A DNA stretch of 27,903 bases from Gemmatimonadales bacterium (GCA_025929805.1 JAICPP010000008.1:1-27903), one strand, 5' to 3'. Counted from the stretch's first letter, positions 14,315-22,162 are shown. A program made the numbers and translations. The notes: generated from the sequence alone by a model not told the origin.

Positions 14315-15178
14315 CTACTCCTGCGTGGGTGTCCGGGCGGCCTGGATTCGGAGCTGGGACATAAGGGAGGAAATGTCGGATGCAGGAAGCGCCTTGCCCG
14401 GCTGCTCAGTAGAGCCTTCGGTGCGGGGGGCGCCGGCAGCAGCTGAGCTCAGGAATGGCCGGAACAGTTCGATGGGGATCGGGAAAATGGTGGTGGAGTT
14501 GTTCTCGGCCGCAATCTCGGTAACGGTCTGAAGGTAGCGGAGCTGGAGGGCGCTGGGCTCCTGAGCCAGGGTGCGCGCAGCCTGGGCCAGGGTTTCCGAT
14601 GCCTGGAGCTCACCCTGGGCCGCGATCACCTTGGCTCGCCGCTCCCGCTCCGCCTCGGCCTGACGTGCCATAGCGCGCTTCATCTGATCGGGCAGGTCAA
14701 CATCCTTGACCTCGACCGCGGAGACCTCGATGCCCCAGGCATCGGTCCGCTCGTCGATGATCTTCTTCAATACTGCGTTGATCTTTTCCCGATCGGACAA
14801 CAGCTCATCCAGCTCGACCTCTCCCAGAACTGAGCGCAAGGTGGTCTGGGCCAGCTGGCTGGTGGCGTAGAGGTAATCCTCTATTTCGATCACCGCTTTG
14901 GCCGGATCGGTCACCCTCATGTACAGCACCGCATTCACCTTGACCGAGACGTTGTCCCGGGTAATCACGTCCTGGGGCGGGATGTCTAATGCTACGATCC
15001 GGAGCGAGACCCGCTTCTGCCCGGCGAAGCCGGCCGGAAGGAAGATGAGACCGGGGCCCTTGGTTCCCCAGAACCTCCCCAGGAAGAAGGTCACTCCTCG
15101 TTCGTACTGCCGCAAAACCCGGAGACTGAGAAAGGAGTAAAGCACCGCTACGGCGAGCGCCGGGATCAGAAAGTCCAT
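14315..15178 (-). CDS. SPFH/Band 7 family protein (slipin, stomatin-like)
   Basis: The 287-aa protein starts at ATG 15178. It has an N-terminal membrane anchor (2-19) and the band-7 core: R-Q-Y-E-R-G-V-T-F-F-L-G-R at 23-35, then a G-P-G-L-I-F-L-P turn, and V-T-D-P-A-K-A and L-R-S-V-L-G-E-V-E-L-D-E-L-L-S further on. A coiled coil rich in A, E and R covers about 165-210. Slipins oligomerise on membranes and organise microdomains or associated proteases. No NfeD-type protease gene, the usual partner, is adjacent; instead the two-TM unknown protein follows after one base. It lies 10 nt after a thiolase stop. Confidence 0.9.
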   Translation of the reverse strand: MDFLIPALAVAVLYSFLSLRVLRQYERGVTFFLGRFWGTKGPGLIFLPAGFAGQKRVSLRIVALDIPPQDVITRDNVSVKVNAVLYMRVTDPAKAVIEIEDYLYATSQLAQTTLRSVLGEVELDELLSDREKINAVLKKIIDERTDAWGIEVSAVEVKDVDLPDQMKRAMARQAEAERERRAKVIAAQGELQASETLAQAARTLAQEPSALQLRYLQTVTEIAAENNSTTIFPIPIELFRPFLSSAAAGAPRTEGSTEQPGKALPASDISSLMSQLRIQAARTPTQE

Positions 15179-15188
15179 GGTGTCACTC

Positions 15189-16403
15189 TCAGGCTGTAAA
15201 GGCTTCGACGATTACGGCTGCGCCCTGACCACCCCCGATGCAAGCGCTCCCCAGTCCGTAGCGTCCGCCCCGCCGGCGCAGCGCGTGCAGGAGGTGCAAC
15301 GTGATTCGGGCGCCGCTCGCGCCCAGCGGGTGTCCAATGGCTATGGCGCCCCCGTCGACATTGGTGCGCTCCCGATCCAAACCAAGCTCCTGTTCCACCG
15401 CCAGGTACTGAGCGGCAAAAGCTTCGTTCACCTCGACGAGATCCATGTCATCCAGCTTGAGGCCGGCGCGAGAGAGCGCCTTGCGAGAAGCCGGGGCCGG
15501 TCCAATGCCCATGATACTCGGCTCCACTCCCGCGCTGGCCCAGGCGACCAGCCGGCCCAGGGGACGCAGCCCGCGCTCAGAGGCAAACCGGGAACTCGCC
15601 ACGACCAGTGCCGCGGCTCCATCGCAGATCCCCGACGCATTGCCGGCCGTCACCACACCGTCCTTCTTGAAGTAGGGCGGCAGCTTGGCCAGGCCCTCAG
15701 GCGTGGTATCGGGCCGCATGTGCTCGTCCGCCGCCCAGGGATCGTTCTGCTTGGTCTTGCGGTTCTGAATGGGGACGGGCATGACCTCTTCGGCAAAAGC
15801 GCCAGCTGTCCAGGCGGACGCCGCACCCGCCTGGCTCCGGGCCGCGTAGCAATCCACGGCTTGCCGGCTGATCCGGTACTGGATAGCCAACTTTTCCGCC
15901 GTTTCGGCCATCGACAATCCGCAGCTGGGATCCCTCAACGCCTCCCAAAGAGTATCCTCCAGGGGAGCGGCCGGCCCCAGCCGCAAGCCCCAGCGGGCAC
16001 CCCGCACGACATGAGGGGCCTGGCTCATCGACTCGGTTCCGCCGGCGAGCACCGCGCGCGACTCCCCGACCAGAATCTGCTGGGCTGCCTGAATAACCGC
16101 TTCGAACCCCGATCCACACAGCCGGTTGACGGTCACCGCGGGAGTTTCCACCGGAAGCCCGGCCCGAAGCCCCACGTGTCTGGCCAGATAGATGGCGTCA
16201 GCCGAAGTCTGCAGCACGTTCCCGAAGACGACGTGATCGATCTCGCTGGATGCCACGCCGCTCCGCGCGAGCGCCTCCCGGCCGGCGGTAACAGCCAGGT
16301 CGGTCGCGGAGAATTCCTTGAGCGTGCCGCCGAACGTGCCGAAGCCGGTGCGGACGCCGGAGAGGAAGACGATGGTGCTAGAGTCGTTGGAAGTCATGGT
16401 CAT
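15189..16403 (-). CDS. Acetyl-CoA C-acetyltransferase (thiolase)
   Basis: The 404-aa protein has all thiolase active-site elements: N-R-L-C-G-S-G with nucleophile Cys96, N-E-A-F-A at 326-330, G-H-P-L-G-A-S-G with His358 and C-I-G-G-G-Q-G with Cys388. Length and motifs fit biosynthetic thiolases that condense two acetyl-CoA to acetoacetyl-CoA, though degradative use is possible. Alternative ATGs are at 16403 and 16397; neither has a clear ribosome site. It heads an operon with a slipin, an unknown membrane protein and a 3-hydroxyacyl-CoA dehydrogenase. Together with the dehydrogenase it forms the first two steps toward 3-hydroxybutyryl-CoA (polyester, butyrate or crotonyl-CoA routes). Confidence 0.92.
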   Translation of the reverse strand: MTMTSNDSSTIVFLSGVRTGFGTFGGTLKEFSATDLAVTAGREALARSGVASSEIDHVVFGNVLQTSADAIYLARHVGLRAGLPVETPAVTVNRLCGSGFEAVIQAAQQILVGESRAVLAGGTESMSQAPHVVRGARWGLRLGPAAPLEDTLWEALRDPSCGLSMAETAEKLAIQYRISRQAVDCYAARSQAGAASAWTAGAFAEEVMPVPIQNRKTKQNDPWAADEHMRPDTTPEGLAKLPPYFKKDGVVTAGNASGICDGAAALVVASSRFASERGLRPLGRLVAWASAGVEPSIMGIGPAPASRKALSRAGLKLDDMDLVEVNEAFAAQYLAVEQELGLDRERTNVDGGAIAIGHPLGASGARITLHLLHALRRRGGRYGLGSACIGGGQGAAVIVEAFTA

Positions 16404-16407
16404 CAGG

Positions 16408-16435
16408 AATATGGGCCTCTGGACACCCCAAGCAA
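16408..16435 (-). promoter_or_regulatory. Candidate promoter of the thiolase operon
   Basis: On the minus strand TTGCTT (16435-16430) and CATATT (16413-16408) are spaced 16 bases. The predicted start falls at about 16401, very near the thiolase ATGs, so the mRNA would be leaderless and use the second ATG (16397). Each box matches consensus at four of six bases only. Confidence 0.3.
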
Positions 16436-16449
16436 AGCTCGGGCTAGCG

Positions 16450-16560
16450 CTACCACGCCGCGTTGAGCGAGAAACGATGGCTCTTCGGAGTTACGGTCTC
16501 GTCCACGGCATCGAAAGCTCTGGTGAACCCAAGAACTGAACACGGGGATAGGAAGCCTGG
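16450..16560 (-). pseudogene. Possible remnant of an outer-membrane beta-barrel gene (C-terminal end)
   Basis: The minus-strand frame ends ...S-H-R-F-S-L-N-A-A-W-stop. Alternating hydrophobic residues with a terminal aromatic are the hallmark of the last strand of outer-membrane barrels. Only about 35 residues look protein-like; upstream the frame has no barrel character and no start. The match could be chance. Confidence 0.22.
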
Positions 16561-16768
16561 ATGCTCCAGCCTACCCCGGTTGGGCTGGTTCCGAGGTGCC
16601 CGGGCAACAAACAGGCCCGGACCGGGTACGATGGGGGTGGCGCGGAAGCCGCGACATGCCAAGCCATGCAGGGCGCCGCCGGCTTACTTCGTATGCTGCG
16701 GAAGGTTGGCGGGTTGGAGTGGTCAGTGCGAAAGGCGCGGGAGGGGTGTATCCTGCGGCAGATCGGGC

Positions 16769-17386
16769 CTAATTCCGACTCAGAGTAGTCCCACAACTAA
16801 TGCAGTGCCGCCACTCCGGTTGGAGGTCGGCGTTGCACTGCGGGCACCGGCGGCGGGTGAGGTTCTCACCGCACTGGGGACAGAAGTTCACCACTCTCCC
16901 GGTCGGAAGAGCACTGCCGCACCGTTTGCAGCGGGGCGGCTCGCTCTCTATTGGCCGCGGCGCCACAACCGGGGGCGGCTGACGAGCCACCGCCGCCGGC
17001 GGCTCGGTAGACTCCCGGGGAGCAAAGGCGCGGTCTGGATCCGGATCGGATGCCCGAGCCAGGGCATCCGGGTTGAGGCTCACGACCGCTTTCTCGTGCT
17101 TGTGAATAATGGTGAGGTCCGGATTGGGGCTCACGAGCTCGGAGGCAAACTCTTCTTGGACTTCAGCAGGCTCGATTGTGGCGAGCCCGCCCTCCCCGGC
17201 GCAGAGTCGTATGAGGGCGACCTCGTAATCCTCGCTGCTTTCGATCTGAAGGGCACGGCGGTTGGCCCGATAGGGGACGATGGAATCGCGAATCTCAGCC
17301 AGCGATAAGGGGAGCCGAAGCCGGTCCGGGTTCGTGGCCGTCAAGTTCACCACAATCTGCCGAAAGATTCGGTCCAGATCGTTCAC
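16769..17386 (-). CDS. Unknown protein with C-terminal double zinc ribbon
   Basis: The 205-aa protein starts at GTG 17386, four bases after the RNase H stop; the longer open frame overlaps that gene and is not protein-like there. Residues 1-110 form a compact alpha/beta domain (L-P-L-S-L-A-E-I-R-D-S-I-V-P-Y-R at 25-40). Residues 111-150 are a Pro/Ala linker. Two zinc ribbons follow: Cys153, 156, 169, 172 and Cys181, 184, 195, 198, all in C-x2-C pairs. Zinc ribbons of this kind mediate nucleic-acid or protein contacts. Coupling to an RNase H homolog suggests a nucleic-acid-related role; this is inference. Confidence 0.75.
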   Translation of the reverse strand: MNDLDRIFRQIVVNLTATNPDRLRLPLSLAEIRDSIVPYRANRRALQIESSEDYEVALIRLCAGEGGLATIEPAEVQEEFASELVSPNPDLTIIHKHEKAVVSLNPDALARASDPDPDRAFAPRESTEPPAAVARQPPPVVAPRPIESEPPRCKRCGSALPTGRVVNFCPQCGENLTRRRCPQCNADLQPEWRHCISCGTTLSRN

Positions 17387-17390
17387 GGAG

Positions 17391-18017
17391 CTACGCTGTT
17401 CGATAGAGACCGAGGGGGAAGCTCTCGCCCTGAGCGACTCTTTGCTCCAGTACCTGGAAGGCCTGGTCGGGATCGTATCCCTCGAACAATCCCTTGGCCT
17501 GTTTGGCTTCCAGCCACTCGAGAAAGCCCGACTCCACGGTGCCGTGGGAGCTCTTCCTGTCCCGCGCTGCGGTGATCGCCAGGTCGTTGGCGTACTCGTT
17601 CTTCGGGTTACCCTCGTGGCCGCGTACCCAGGTCCACTGCACATCGTGCAGGCGAGCGGCGGTTGCCAGCTCCTGCCACAGCGCCAGATTCTCGATTGGG
17701 CCAGCCTTTCGGATCCAGCCCCGAGCGGCCCAGCCGGGAGCCCATTCCCGCATGCCCTTCACCAGGTACTCGGAATCCGAGACCATGAGCACACGAAGGC
17801 GATTTCCTTTGGTTGCCAGCAGTTGTAGGGTCATTATCGCGCCGCGCAGCGCCATGCGGTTGTTGGTAGTAGCGGGAATAAACTCGTAAAAGTCACGCCG
17901 CTGAATGCGCTTTCGAGCCCGGACCTCGATCAGCCCTCCGGCACCTCCCGGATTTTCCCCCATCCGCCCATTACCCAGACAGCTCTCATCCAGATGCACG
18001 ATGGCTACGTGGCTCAC
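17391..18017 (-). CDS. RNase HI-like protein with altered catalytic residues
   Basis: The 208-aa protein starts at GTG 18017, overlapping the previous stop as GTGA. The RNase HI fold is clear: L-D-E-S-C-L-G-N-G (Asp10), T-N-N-R-M-A-L (51-57), S-D-S-E-Y (Asp81), G-W-A-A-R-G-W (95-101) and W-V-R-G-H-E-G-N-P-K-N-E-Y-A-N-D-L (His134). In E. coli RNase HI the Glu48 position lies in N-N-R-M-E-L; here it is Ala56. Asp134 aligns to Asn144, with Asp145 next. Two of the four acidic metal ligands thus look changed, so the enzyme may be inactive, altered or only RNA/DNA-hybrid binding. A C-terminal extension of about 50 residues is absent from E. coli RnhA. Confidence 0.8.
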   Translation of the reverse strand: MSHVAIVHLDESCLGNGRMGENPGGAGGLIEVRARKRIQRRDFYEFIPATTNNRMALRGAIMTLQLLATKGNRLRVLMVSDSEYLVKGMREWAPGWAARGWIRKAGPIENLALWQELATAARLHDVQWTWVRGHEGNPKNEYANDLAITAARDRKSSHGTVESGFLEWLEAKQAKGLFEGYDPDQAFQVLEQRVAQGESFPLGLYRTA

Positions 18018-18238
18018 TCGATCACCTGAAAGCTCTCGATCTCATCGAGCCGAAAGATCAGCTCCTCCCCGGTCATGGGCAGCCACCCGACGAGTGCCTC
18101 GTGTTGATCGATAGAGGTGACCCTGAGTGCCACCACGACGTACTCGGTTCCCCGGCGGGTGAGCGCCACCCTGAGTCCTTTGCGGGCGGCGCCCTCCAGC
18201 TGATCCATGCGGTCGGTGGTCCAACGGATTAGCGACAC
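18014..18238 (-). CDS. Small protein of unknown function (74 aa)
   Basis: I place the start at GTG 18238, shortly after the selD stop; AGAAGGA lies just upstream, although spacing is short. The open frame continues further upstream but only inside selD. The product is basic at the N-terminus (R-W-T-T-D-R-M, R-K-G-L-R) and then strand-rich (R-G-T-E-Y-V-V-V-A-L-R-V), ending in an acidic helix or strand (L-D-E-I-E-S-F-Q-V-I-E). A GTGA overlap couples it to the RNase H-like gene, so a joint role is likely. The family is not recognised. Confidence 0.6.
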   Translation of the reverse strand: MSLIRWTTDRMDQLEGAARKGLRVALTRRGTEYVVVALRVTSIDQHEALVGWLPMTGEELIFRLDEIESFQVIE

Positions 18239-18288
18239 GTTCCTTCTGCTCCGACGAAGCTGTGCGCTTAGTGCCTTCTGGCCGGCGG

Positions 18289-19362
18289 CTATGCAAACCT
18301 GCTCTTTACCTGAATATGCCCCACCGGCCCTCGGGTGATGTGCCCGATCACGGCGGCTGCCGGAGTGCGTTCCTCGTGCAGCGCGGCCAACAGGGCGGCC
18401 TCGTTCTCTGAAGGTACCACCAGGAGCAGGCCACCCGAGGTCTGGGCGTCGACACAGAGATATCGATCGGCCAGGCTTAGCTCGGGCGACCACTCTACCT
18501 GGGTGGCTGCCTCCAGGTTCCGCTGAGTCCCCCCGGGAATCACGCCCCGGGATGCCAGATTTCTGGCGTGCGACAGAACCGGAACTCGATCAAACGCGAT
18601 CTCCGCGCCAACCTTGCTCGCTTCCAGGATGCCGGTGAGATGACCGATCAGGCCAAAGCCGGTGACATCGGTAGCGGCGCTTACTCCGACCTTGAGCGCG
18701 GCCCGTGCCGCGCCGTCATTCAGGGTGGTCATCGAGCGCACCGCTTCGGTCATGCCGGTCTCGATCAGGGCATCCCGCTTCAGAGCAGTAGCCAGAATGC
18801 CGGTGCCTAGTGGCTTGGTGAGTACCAGTACGTCCCCCGCGCAGGCTCCCGCGTTGCTGAGGATTCGGTCCGGATGAACCTCCCCAATGACGGCCATGCC
18901 GAATGTGGGCTCCACCGCATCGATGGAATGGCCACCGACGATCAAACAGTTGGCGCGGGCCGCAACTTCGGCCGCGCCGCGCAGCACGTCACCCAGAAGG
19001 TCAAACGGCAGACGCTCGCGGGGCCACCCCACCAGATTGAGGCCAAAGAGCGGGGTCGCTCCCATGGCGTAGATATCACTCAAGGCGTTGGCGGCAGCGA
19101 TGGCTCCCCATGCCGCCGGGTCGTCGACGATAGGCGTGAAAAAGTCCACCGTAGCCACCAACGCGCGGTCGGGAGACAGCACAAAGACCGCGGCGTCATC
19201 CTTAGTGGTGGCGTCGATGAGGACCCGTGGGTCCCCCACCCCCGGCAGAAAGCGCAGGACCTGCGCCAGTTCGGCGGAGCCGAGCTTGCAGGCTCAACCG
19301 GCGCCGTGGGAGAGAGCCGTCAGCCGGATGCGGGGTTTCTGGTCGATCGGACCATCCGTCAT
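18289..19362 (-). CDS. selD: Selenophosphate synthetase with in-frame UGA (selenocysteine)
   Basis: The open frame begins only at 19239, but the real gene starts at ATG 19362 behind a GGAGG site at 5 nt. It gives 357 residues including one TGA codon at 19296-19294. Reading through gives L-S-H-G-A-G-U-A-C-K at 17-26; the family has a G-x-G-(C/U)-x-C-K motif at this catalytic site, so UGA23 stands where Cys or Sec is expected. The rest is a normal SelD: D-D-A-A-V, V-D-F-F-T-P-I-V-D-D, A-N-A-L-S-D-I-Y-A-M-G-A, G-G-H-S-I-D, A-T-D-V-T-G-F-G-L-I-G-H and Q-T-S-G-G-L-L. It makes selenophosphate from selenide and ATP. Its start is one base after the toroid gene stop. selA, selB and selC must lie elsewhere. 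Confidence 0.9.
19260..19293 (-). promoter_or_regulatory. Candidate bacterial SECIS hairpin of selD
   Basis: Directly 3' of the UGA, CCTGC (19292-19288) can pair with GCAGG (19264-19260). Inside it AGCTCGG (19286-19280) pairs with CCGAACT (19274-19268) with one mismatch. The apical loop (around 19279-19275) is about 15 nt after the UGA, close to the distance expected for SelB-binding hairpins. The loop does not show the E. coli fdhF consensus, so the structure is a candidate only. Confidence 0.55.
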
Positions 19363-19363
19363 A

Positions 19364-20245
19364 CTATCCTCCGAGCGCACTCTGACCTTCCGGTTCGGCC
19401 CAGAGCAATGCGCGCAGCGCAATCAACGCGCGTTCCTGCCGGGCCGTGCTCCCAAAGCTGCCATCCGTACGCTGGCGCGCCAGCAACGCCGGCACAGCCC
19501 GGCGAACGGCCGCGCGAGCTTCTGGAGTACCGAGGGCAAGCAGCGTTTCCAGAGTGTGGAAGAGATCGGCAGCGGGCCAGGTGCCGTCGTGGGCCTGCTG
19601 ACTCGCAATCATGGAGGACAACCTGCTCCGGAGCTCGCTCCCGGATTGGCTGACAAACGCAAGCGCATGAATGCCCGCAACGATTGCGTCTCCAGCAAAG
19701 TAGCCGCTCCAATCGCTCCACTGCTCCTGCAATTGCAGGAGGCTGGCGAGATGGCGATCAATTGATGGCCGTGACTCCAGCCGACCGCGGAGCGCTGCGC
19801 GGAGCGCCAGGCAGCTGATCGCGAATCGGGCCGCGGGCTCGGCGCGGAACACTTTGCCGTTTGGCAGCATGACCGGGGCAAGGCGCTGTTCCGGTGGAGC
19901 GGGCGAGAAGAAGCCGGAGATGAAATGCTCGCATACCCGGTGGGCATGGCGGATCCGGCTGCAACCTTGACTGAAGGCGCCAGGCCTGCCCTGAAGGGAG
20001 AGCACCCACTCCATGACGCTTTGGCGGTCTCCGTCCTCGTCACCGCAGCCGAGATCCATGAGCTCGTGAGCCCGCCAGATCGTCGGGACCACCGCACCGG
20101 TGACGCTGCCGTCTGCCCGGGCCTCACTCCGCATCTGACCTACCAGACGCTGAATCAGGGTCTCGTCATCAGAAGCCGGTTGACCGAGAGTCCGCCGTGC
20201 CAGTATGCCCTGCCTCGTGGGAGCGGAGGCAAAGAACAGGATCAA
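19364..20245 (-). CDS. Alpha-alpha toroid protein (terpene cyclase/prenyltransferase-like repeats)
   Basis: The 293-aa frame from TTG 20245 is almost all helical and carries repeated Q-x-x-D-G-(S/T)-(W/F) type motifs: A-R-A-D-G-S-V near residue 45, Q-Q-A-H-D-G-T-W near 220 and R-Q-R-T-D-G-S-F-G near 260. Each is followed by a helix ending in L-x-A-L. These are hallmarks of alpha/alpha toroids such as squalene-cyclase and prenyltransferase domains. No D-x-D-D catalytic motif is seen, so cyclase activity is not claimed. The start is doubtful: protein-like codons continue upstream to a stop at 20314-20312 with no start codon, hinting at a frameshift near 20315-20325. One base separates its stop from selD. 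Confidence 0.65.
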   Translation of the reverse strand: MILFFASAPTRQGILARRTLGQPASDDETLIQRLVGQMRSEARADGSVTGAVVPTIWRAHELMDLGCGDEDGDRQSVMEWVLSLQGRPGAFSQGCSRIRHAHRVCEHFISGFFSPAPPEQRLAPVMLPNGKVFRAEPAARFAISCLALRAALRGRLESRPSIDRHLASLLQLQEQWSDWSGYFAGDAIVAGIHALAFVSQSGSELRSRLSSMIASQQAHDGTWPAADLFHTLETLLALGTPEARAAVRRAVPALLARQRTDGSFGSTARQERALIALRALLWAEPEGQSALGG

Positions 20246-20331
20246 CCGGCCGATGCCATCGCGGGCGTGTACCGGAGCGGTCAGGAGAGCCTCAGCCAGG
20301 CTGATGAGTTGCTACTGATGGCCACGGGGAA

Positions 20332-21702
20332 TTACCAGCTGGCTCGGATGGAATCGGTGTCGAGCAGGCGACCTCGGCTCATGACGGCCTCGATGGACCG
20401 GGTATTCCGGATATCCATCAGCGGATCCTTGGTGAGTACGATCAGATCGGCGACTTTACCGGGAGCGAGCAAACCCAGCGAGTCCACTCCCAGTAGCACT
20501 GCCGCATTCCGCGTAGCGGCACGCAGAGCTTCCCGGCTGGTGAGGCCGGCTCCCACCAGGAGCTCCATCTCCCGATGCTCGCTATAACCGGGGACCAGTA
20601 GCTGGTTGGGAGCATCCGTCCCGGTGGCGATCCGACCTCCCGCCGCCGCAAACGCGCGGACGAAGAGATCCTGCATGGACCGTGACTTCTGGAAGGCCCC
20701 GAATTCGGCGTCCGTCCACCTTGCCCGAGTGACCATACCGGGCACATCCCAGTCACGTTGCGCCTCCTGGGGCACATCCTTGAGCATTGGATCCCGGAGG
20801 AGCGCGGGCTCGTTCAACCGGCTGAGTGTCTCGTGGAGCACAAGGGTGGGAACCAGGGTGACCTTTTCCTGGGCCAGCCGGTTTGCCAGCTCAGTGAGCG
20901 CGCCGGCATCGAGTTCGGCCCAGCTGCGCGCGAACGAGGTCCAGCCGGGAAAGAACCCCCGGTAATGTGCCGCGATCAGTGACGAGCGCTCGCGGGAGAT
21001 CGCTTCGGGCACGCCGGTCAGATGCTCGATCGACGTAATGCCTGCCTTGGCCGCGGCAATGGCGTCGGTCATGCCGAGATGCCCCGCCACTCCCACGTTG
21101 AACGTCCGGGCTTCGTCGATGATGGCCCGAAGCAGCGGGCCATCGATGTGGGTGTAGATCTTGATGAAGTCGACTCCCGCGCTCACCAGACGGTCTACTG
21201 CCTTACGAGCATCATTCTCGCCGTTCACTCCGATCGCATCCGGGTAGGTGGCCGGAAGGCCGTCGATCATGGCCCCTGCCGCGTAGACCCGGGGGCTATG
21301 GCCGACATCGCTGTTGGCCCGGCGGCGAAATGCGATGACGGAGTTCAGGCCGCCATGCACATCGCGCACCGTAGTGACTCCCCAGGCGAGATAGCGTGAG
21401 GGCGCCCACGCGACTGCCGGGGTGACGTGAGCATGGACATCGATCAGCCCCGGGATGATCCACCGGCCGCTGAGGTCGACTTGACTGGTCCGTTGGGGCA
21501 GCTCGAAGGCCGCACGGGAGCCCACCGACTCGACTCTGCCGTGCCGAATGACCACGGCGGCATCCGGCAGCGGGGGCCCGCCGGTACCATCGATGAGTGT
21601 CGCTCCCACCAAGGCCAGTCCGTCGGGCGCTCTCCCCTGACACCCCAGAAACAGCAGCCCCATGACGGCGAGAGCTATGGCCGGGAGGCTACGGTGGGTC
21701 AC
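20332..21702 (-). CDS. Amidohydrolase family lipoprotein
   Basis: The 456-aa protein starts at GTG 21702, overlapping the end of the SnoaL-like gene by 14 nt; in-frame codons further upstream lie in that gene. A signal peptide ends in the lipobox L-F-L-G-C (Cys21), so it is an exported lipoprotein. The metal site is complete: H-A-H (His90, His92), probable carbamylated lysine in F-I-K-I-Y (Lys181), G-H-L-G (His208), I-E-H-L (His227) and G-T-D-A (Asp363). Such enzymes hydrolyse dipeptides (prolidase or imidazolonepropionase-like). The substrate is not predictable, but extracytoplasmic peptide hydrolysis is likely. Confidence 0.88.
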   Translation of the reverse strand: MTHRSLPAIALAVMGLLFLGCQGRAPDGLALVGATLIDGTGGPPLPDAAVVIRHGRVESVGSRAAFELPQRTSQVDLSGRWIIPGLIDVHAHVTPAVAWAPSRYLAWGVTTVRDVHGGLNSVIAFRRRANSDVGHSPRVYAAGAMIDGLPATYPDAIGVNGENDARKAVDRLVSAGVDFIKIYTHIDGPLLRAIIDEARTFNVGVAGHLGMTDAIAAAKAGITSIEHLTGVPEAISRERSSLIAAHYRGFFPGWTSFARSWAELDAGALTELANRLAQEKVTLVPTLVLHETLSRLNEPALLRDPMLKDVPQEAQRDWDVPGMVTRARWTDAEFGAFQKSRSMQDLFVRAFAAAGGRIATGTDAPNQLLVPGYSEHREMELLVGAGLTSREALRAATRNAAVLLGVDSLGLLAPGKVADLIVLTKDPLMDIRNTRSIEAVMSRGRLLDTDSIRASW

Positions 21703-22162
21703 TGGACGAGTGATCGTGAAGGATCTTCCAACCTTCGGGTCTCCACTCCATGACCAGGGTAAATGGACCGCTTGCACTCACCGAGTCACCGCGCTGAAGC
21801 ACATACCGTGCAGTTACCAGTGCCAGCGTAGGGCTCAACGATCGGACCTCGACCTCTTCAAAATGGAGACTATCACGCTGTGCGCCCGGGACGAACCGCC
21901 GCGCATAGTTATTGCGAATAAAATCGAAGCCGTGGCGCGCCCTGCGGCCATCGATGAAGGTCGTGGTGCTCTCCGGCGCGTAATCGGAGAGAAAGCCCTC
22001 GAGATCCCCGCGATTCCAGTCGGAGGCCGCCCGCTCCAGTTGGGTCACCATTTGCCGGGTCAGCCCGATGCTATTGGAGTGCGTTGAGGAAGCCGCCTCC
22101 GGGCGCCCGCCCGGCCGGCAGGCCACTAGCACGATGGCCAGGCGATGGATAAACGCGCGCAT
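21689..22162 (-). CDS. SnoaL/DUF4440-like lipoprotein
   Basis: The 157-aa protein starts at ATG 22162. It has a hydrophobic signal segment with a lipobox-like L-V-A-C (Cys15). The mature part shows the cone-shaped NTF2-like pattern: W-N-R-G-D-L-E-G-F-L-S-D-Y-A-P-E-S (around 49-65), F-x-x-V-x-V-R-S-L-S-P-T-L-A-L-V-T-A-R-Y and a final W-R-P-E-G-W-K-I-L-H-D-H-S-S. Proteins of this class bind small ligands or act as isomerases; no catalytic residues are certain. It is translationally linked to the amidohydrolase and divergent from the glucosidase. Confidence 0.8.
   Translation of the reverse strand: MRAFIHRLAIVLVACRPGGRPEAASSTHSNSIGLTRQMVTQLERAASDWNRGDLEGFLSDYAPESTTTFIDGRRARHGFDFIRNNYARRFVPGAQRDSLHFEEVEVRSLSPTLALVTARYVLQRGDSVSASGPFTLVMEWRPEGWKILHDHSSSDPP

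Larger units (their letters stand above)
16404..16768. other. Long non-coding stretch between zinc-ribbon gene and thiolase operon
   Basis: This 365-bp stretch has no convincing complete gene. It contains the candidate thiolase promoter near 16408-16435. A short minus-strand open frame (16450-16662) may be the fossil end of an outer-membrane protein gene. GC composition matches the coding regions, which suits decayed coding sequence. No tRNA, riboswitch or clear terminator was recognised. Confidence 0.5.

Noticed and set aside
15177..16466. Long plus-strand open frame (429 codons) opposite the thiolase
   Set aside because: It is the antisense shadow of a thiolase with full active-site motifs; its translation is low-complexity and matches nothing known.
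19240..19296. selD as a truncated pseudogene
   Set aside because: The TGA falls exactly on the catalytic Cys/Sec position, the frame and motifs continue on both sides, and a proper ribosome site precedes ATG 19362.
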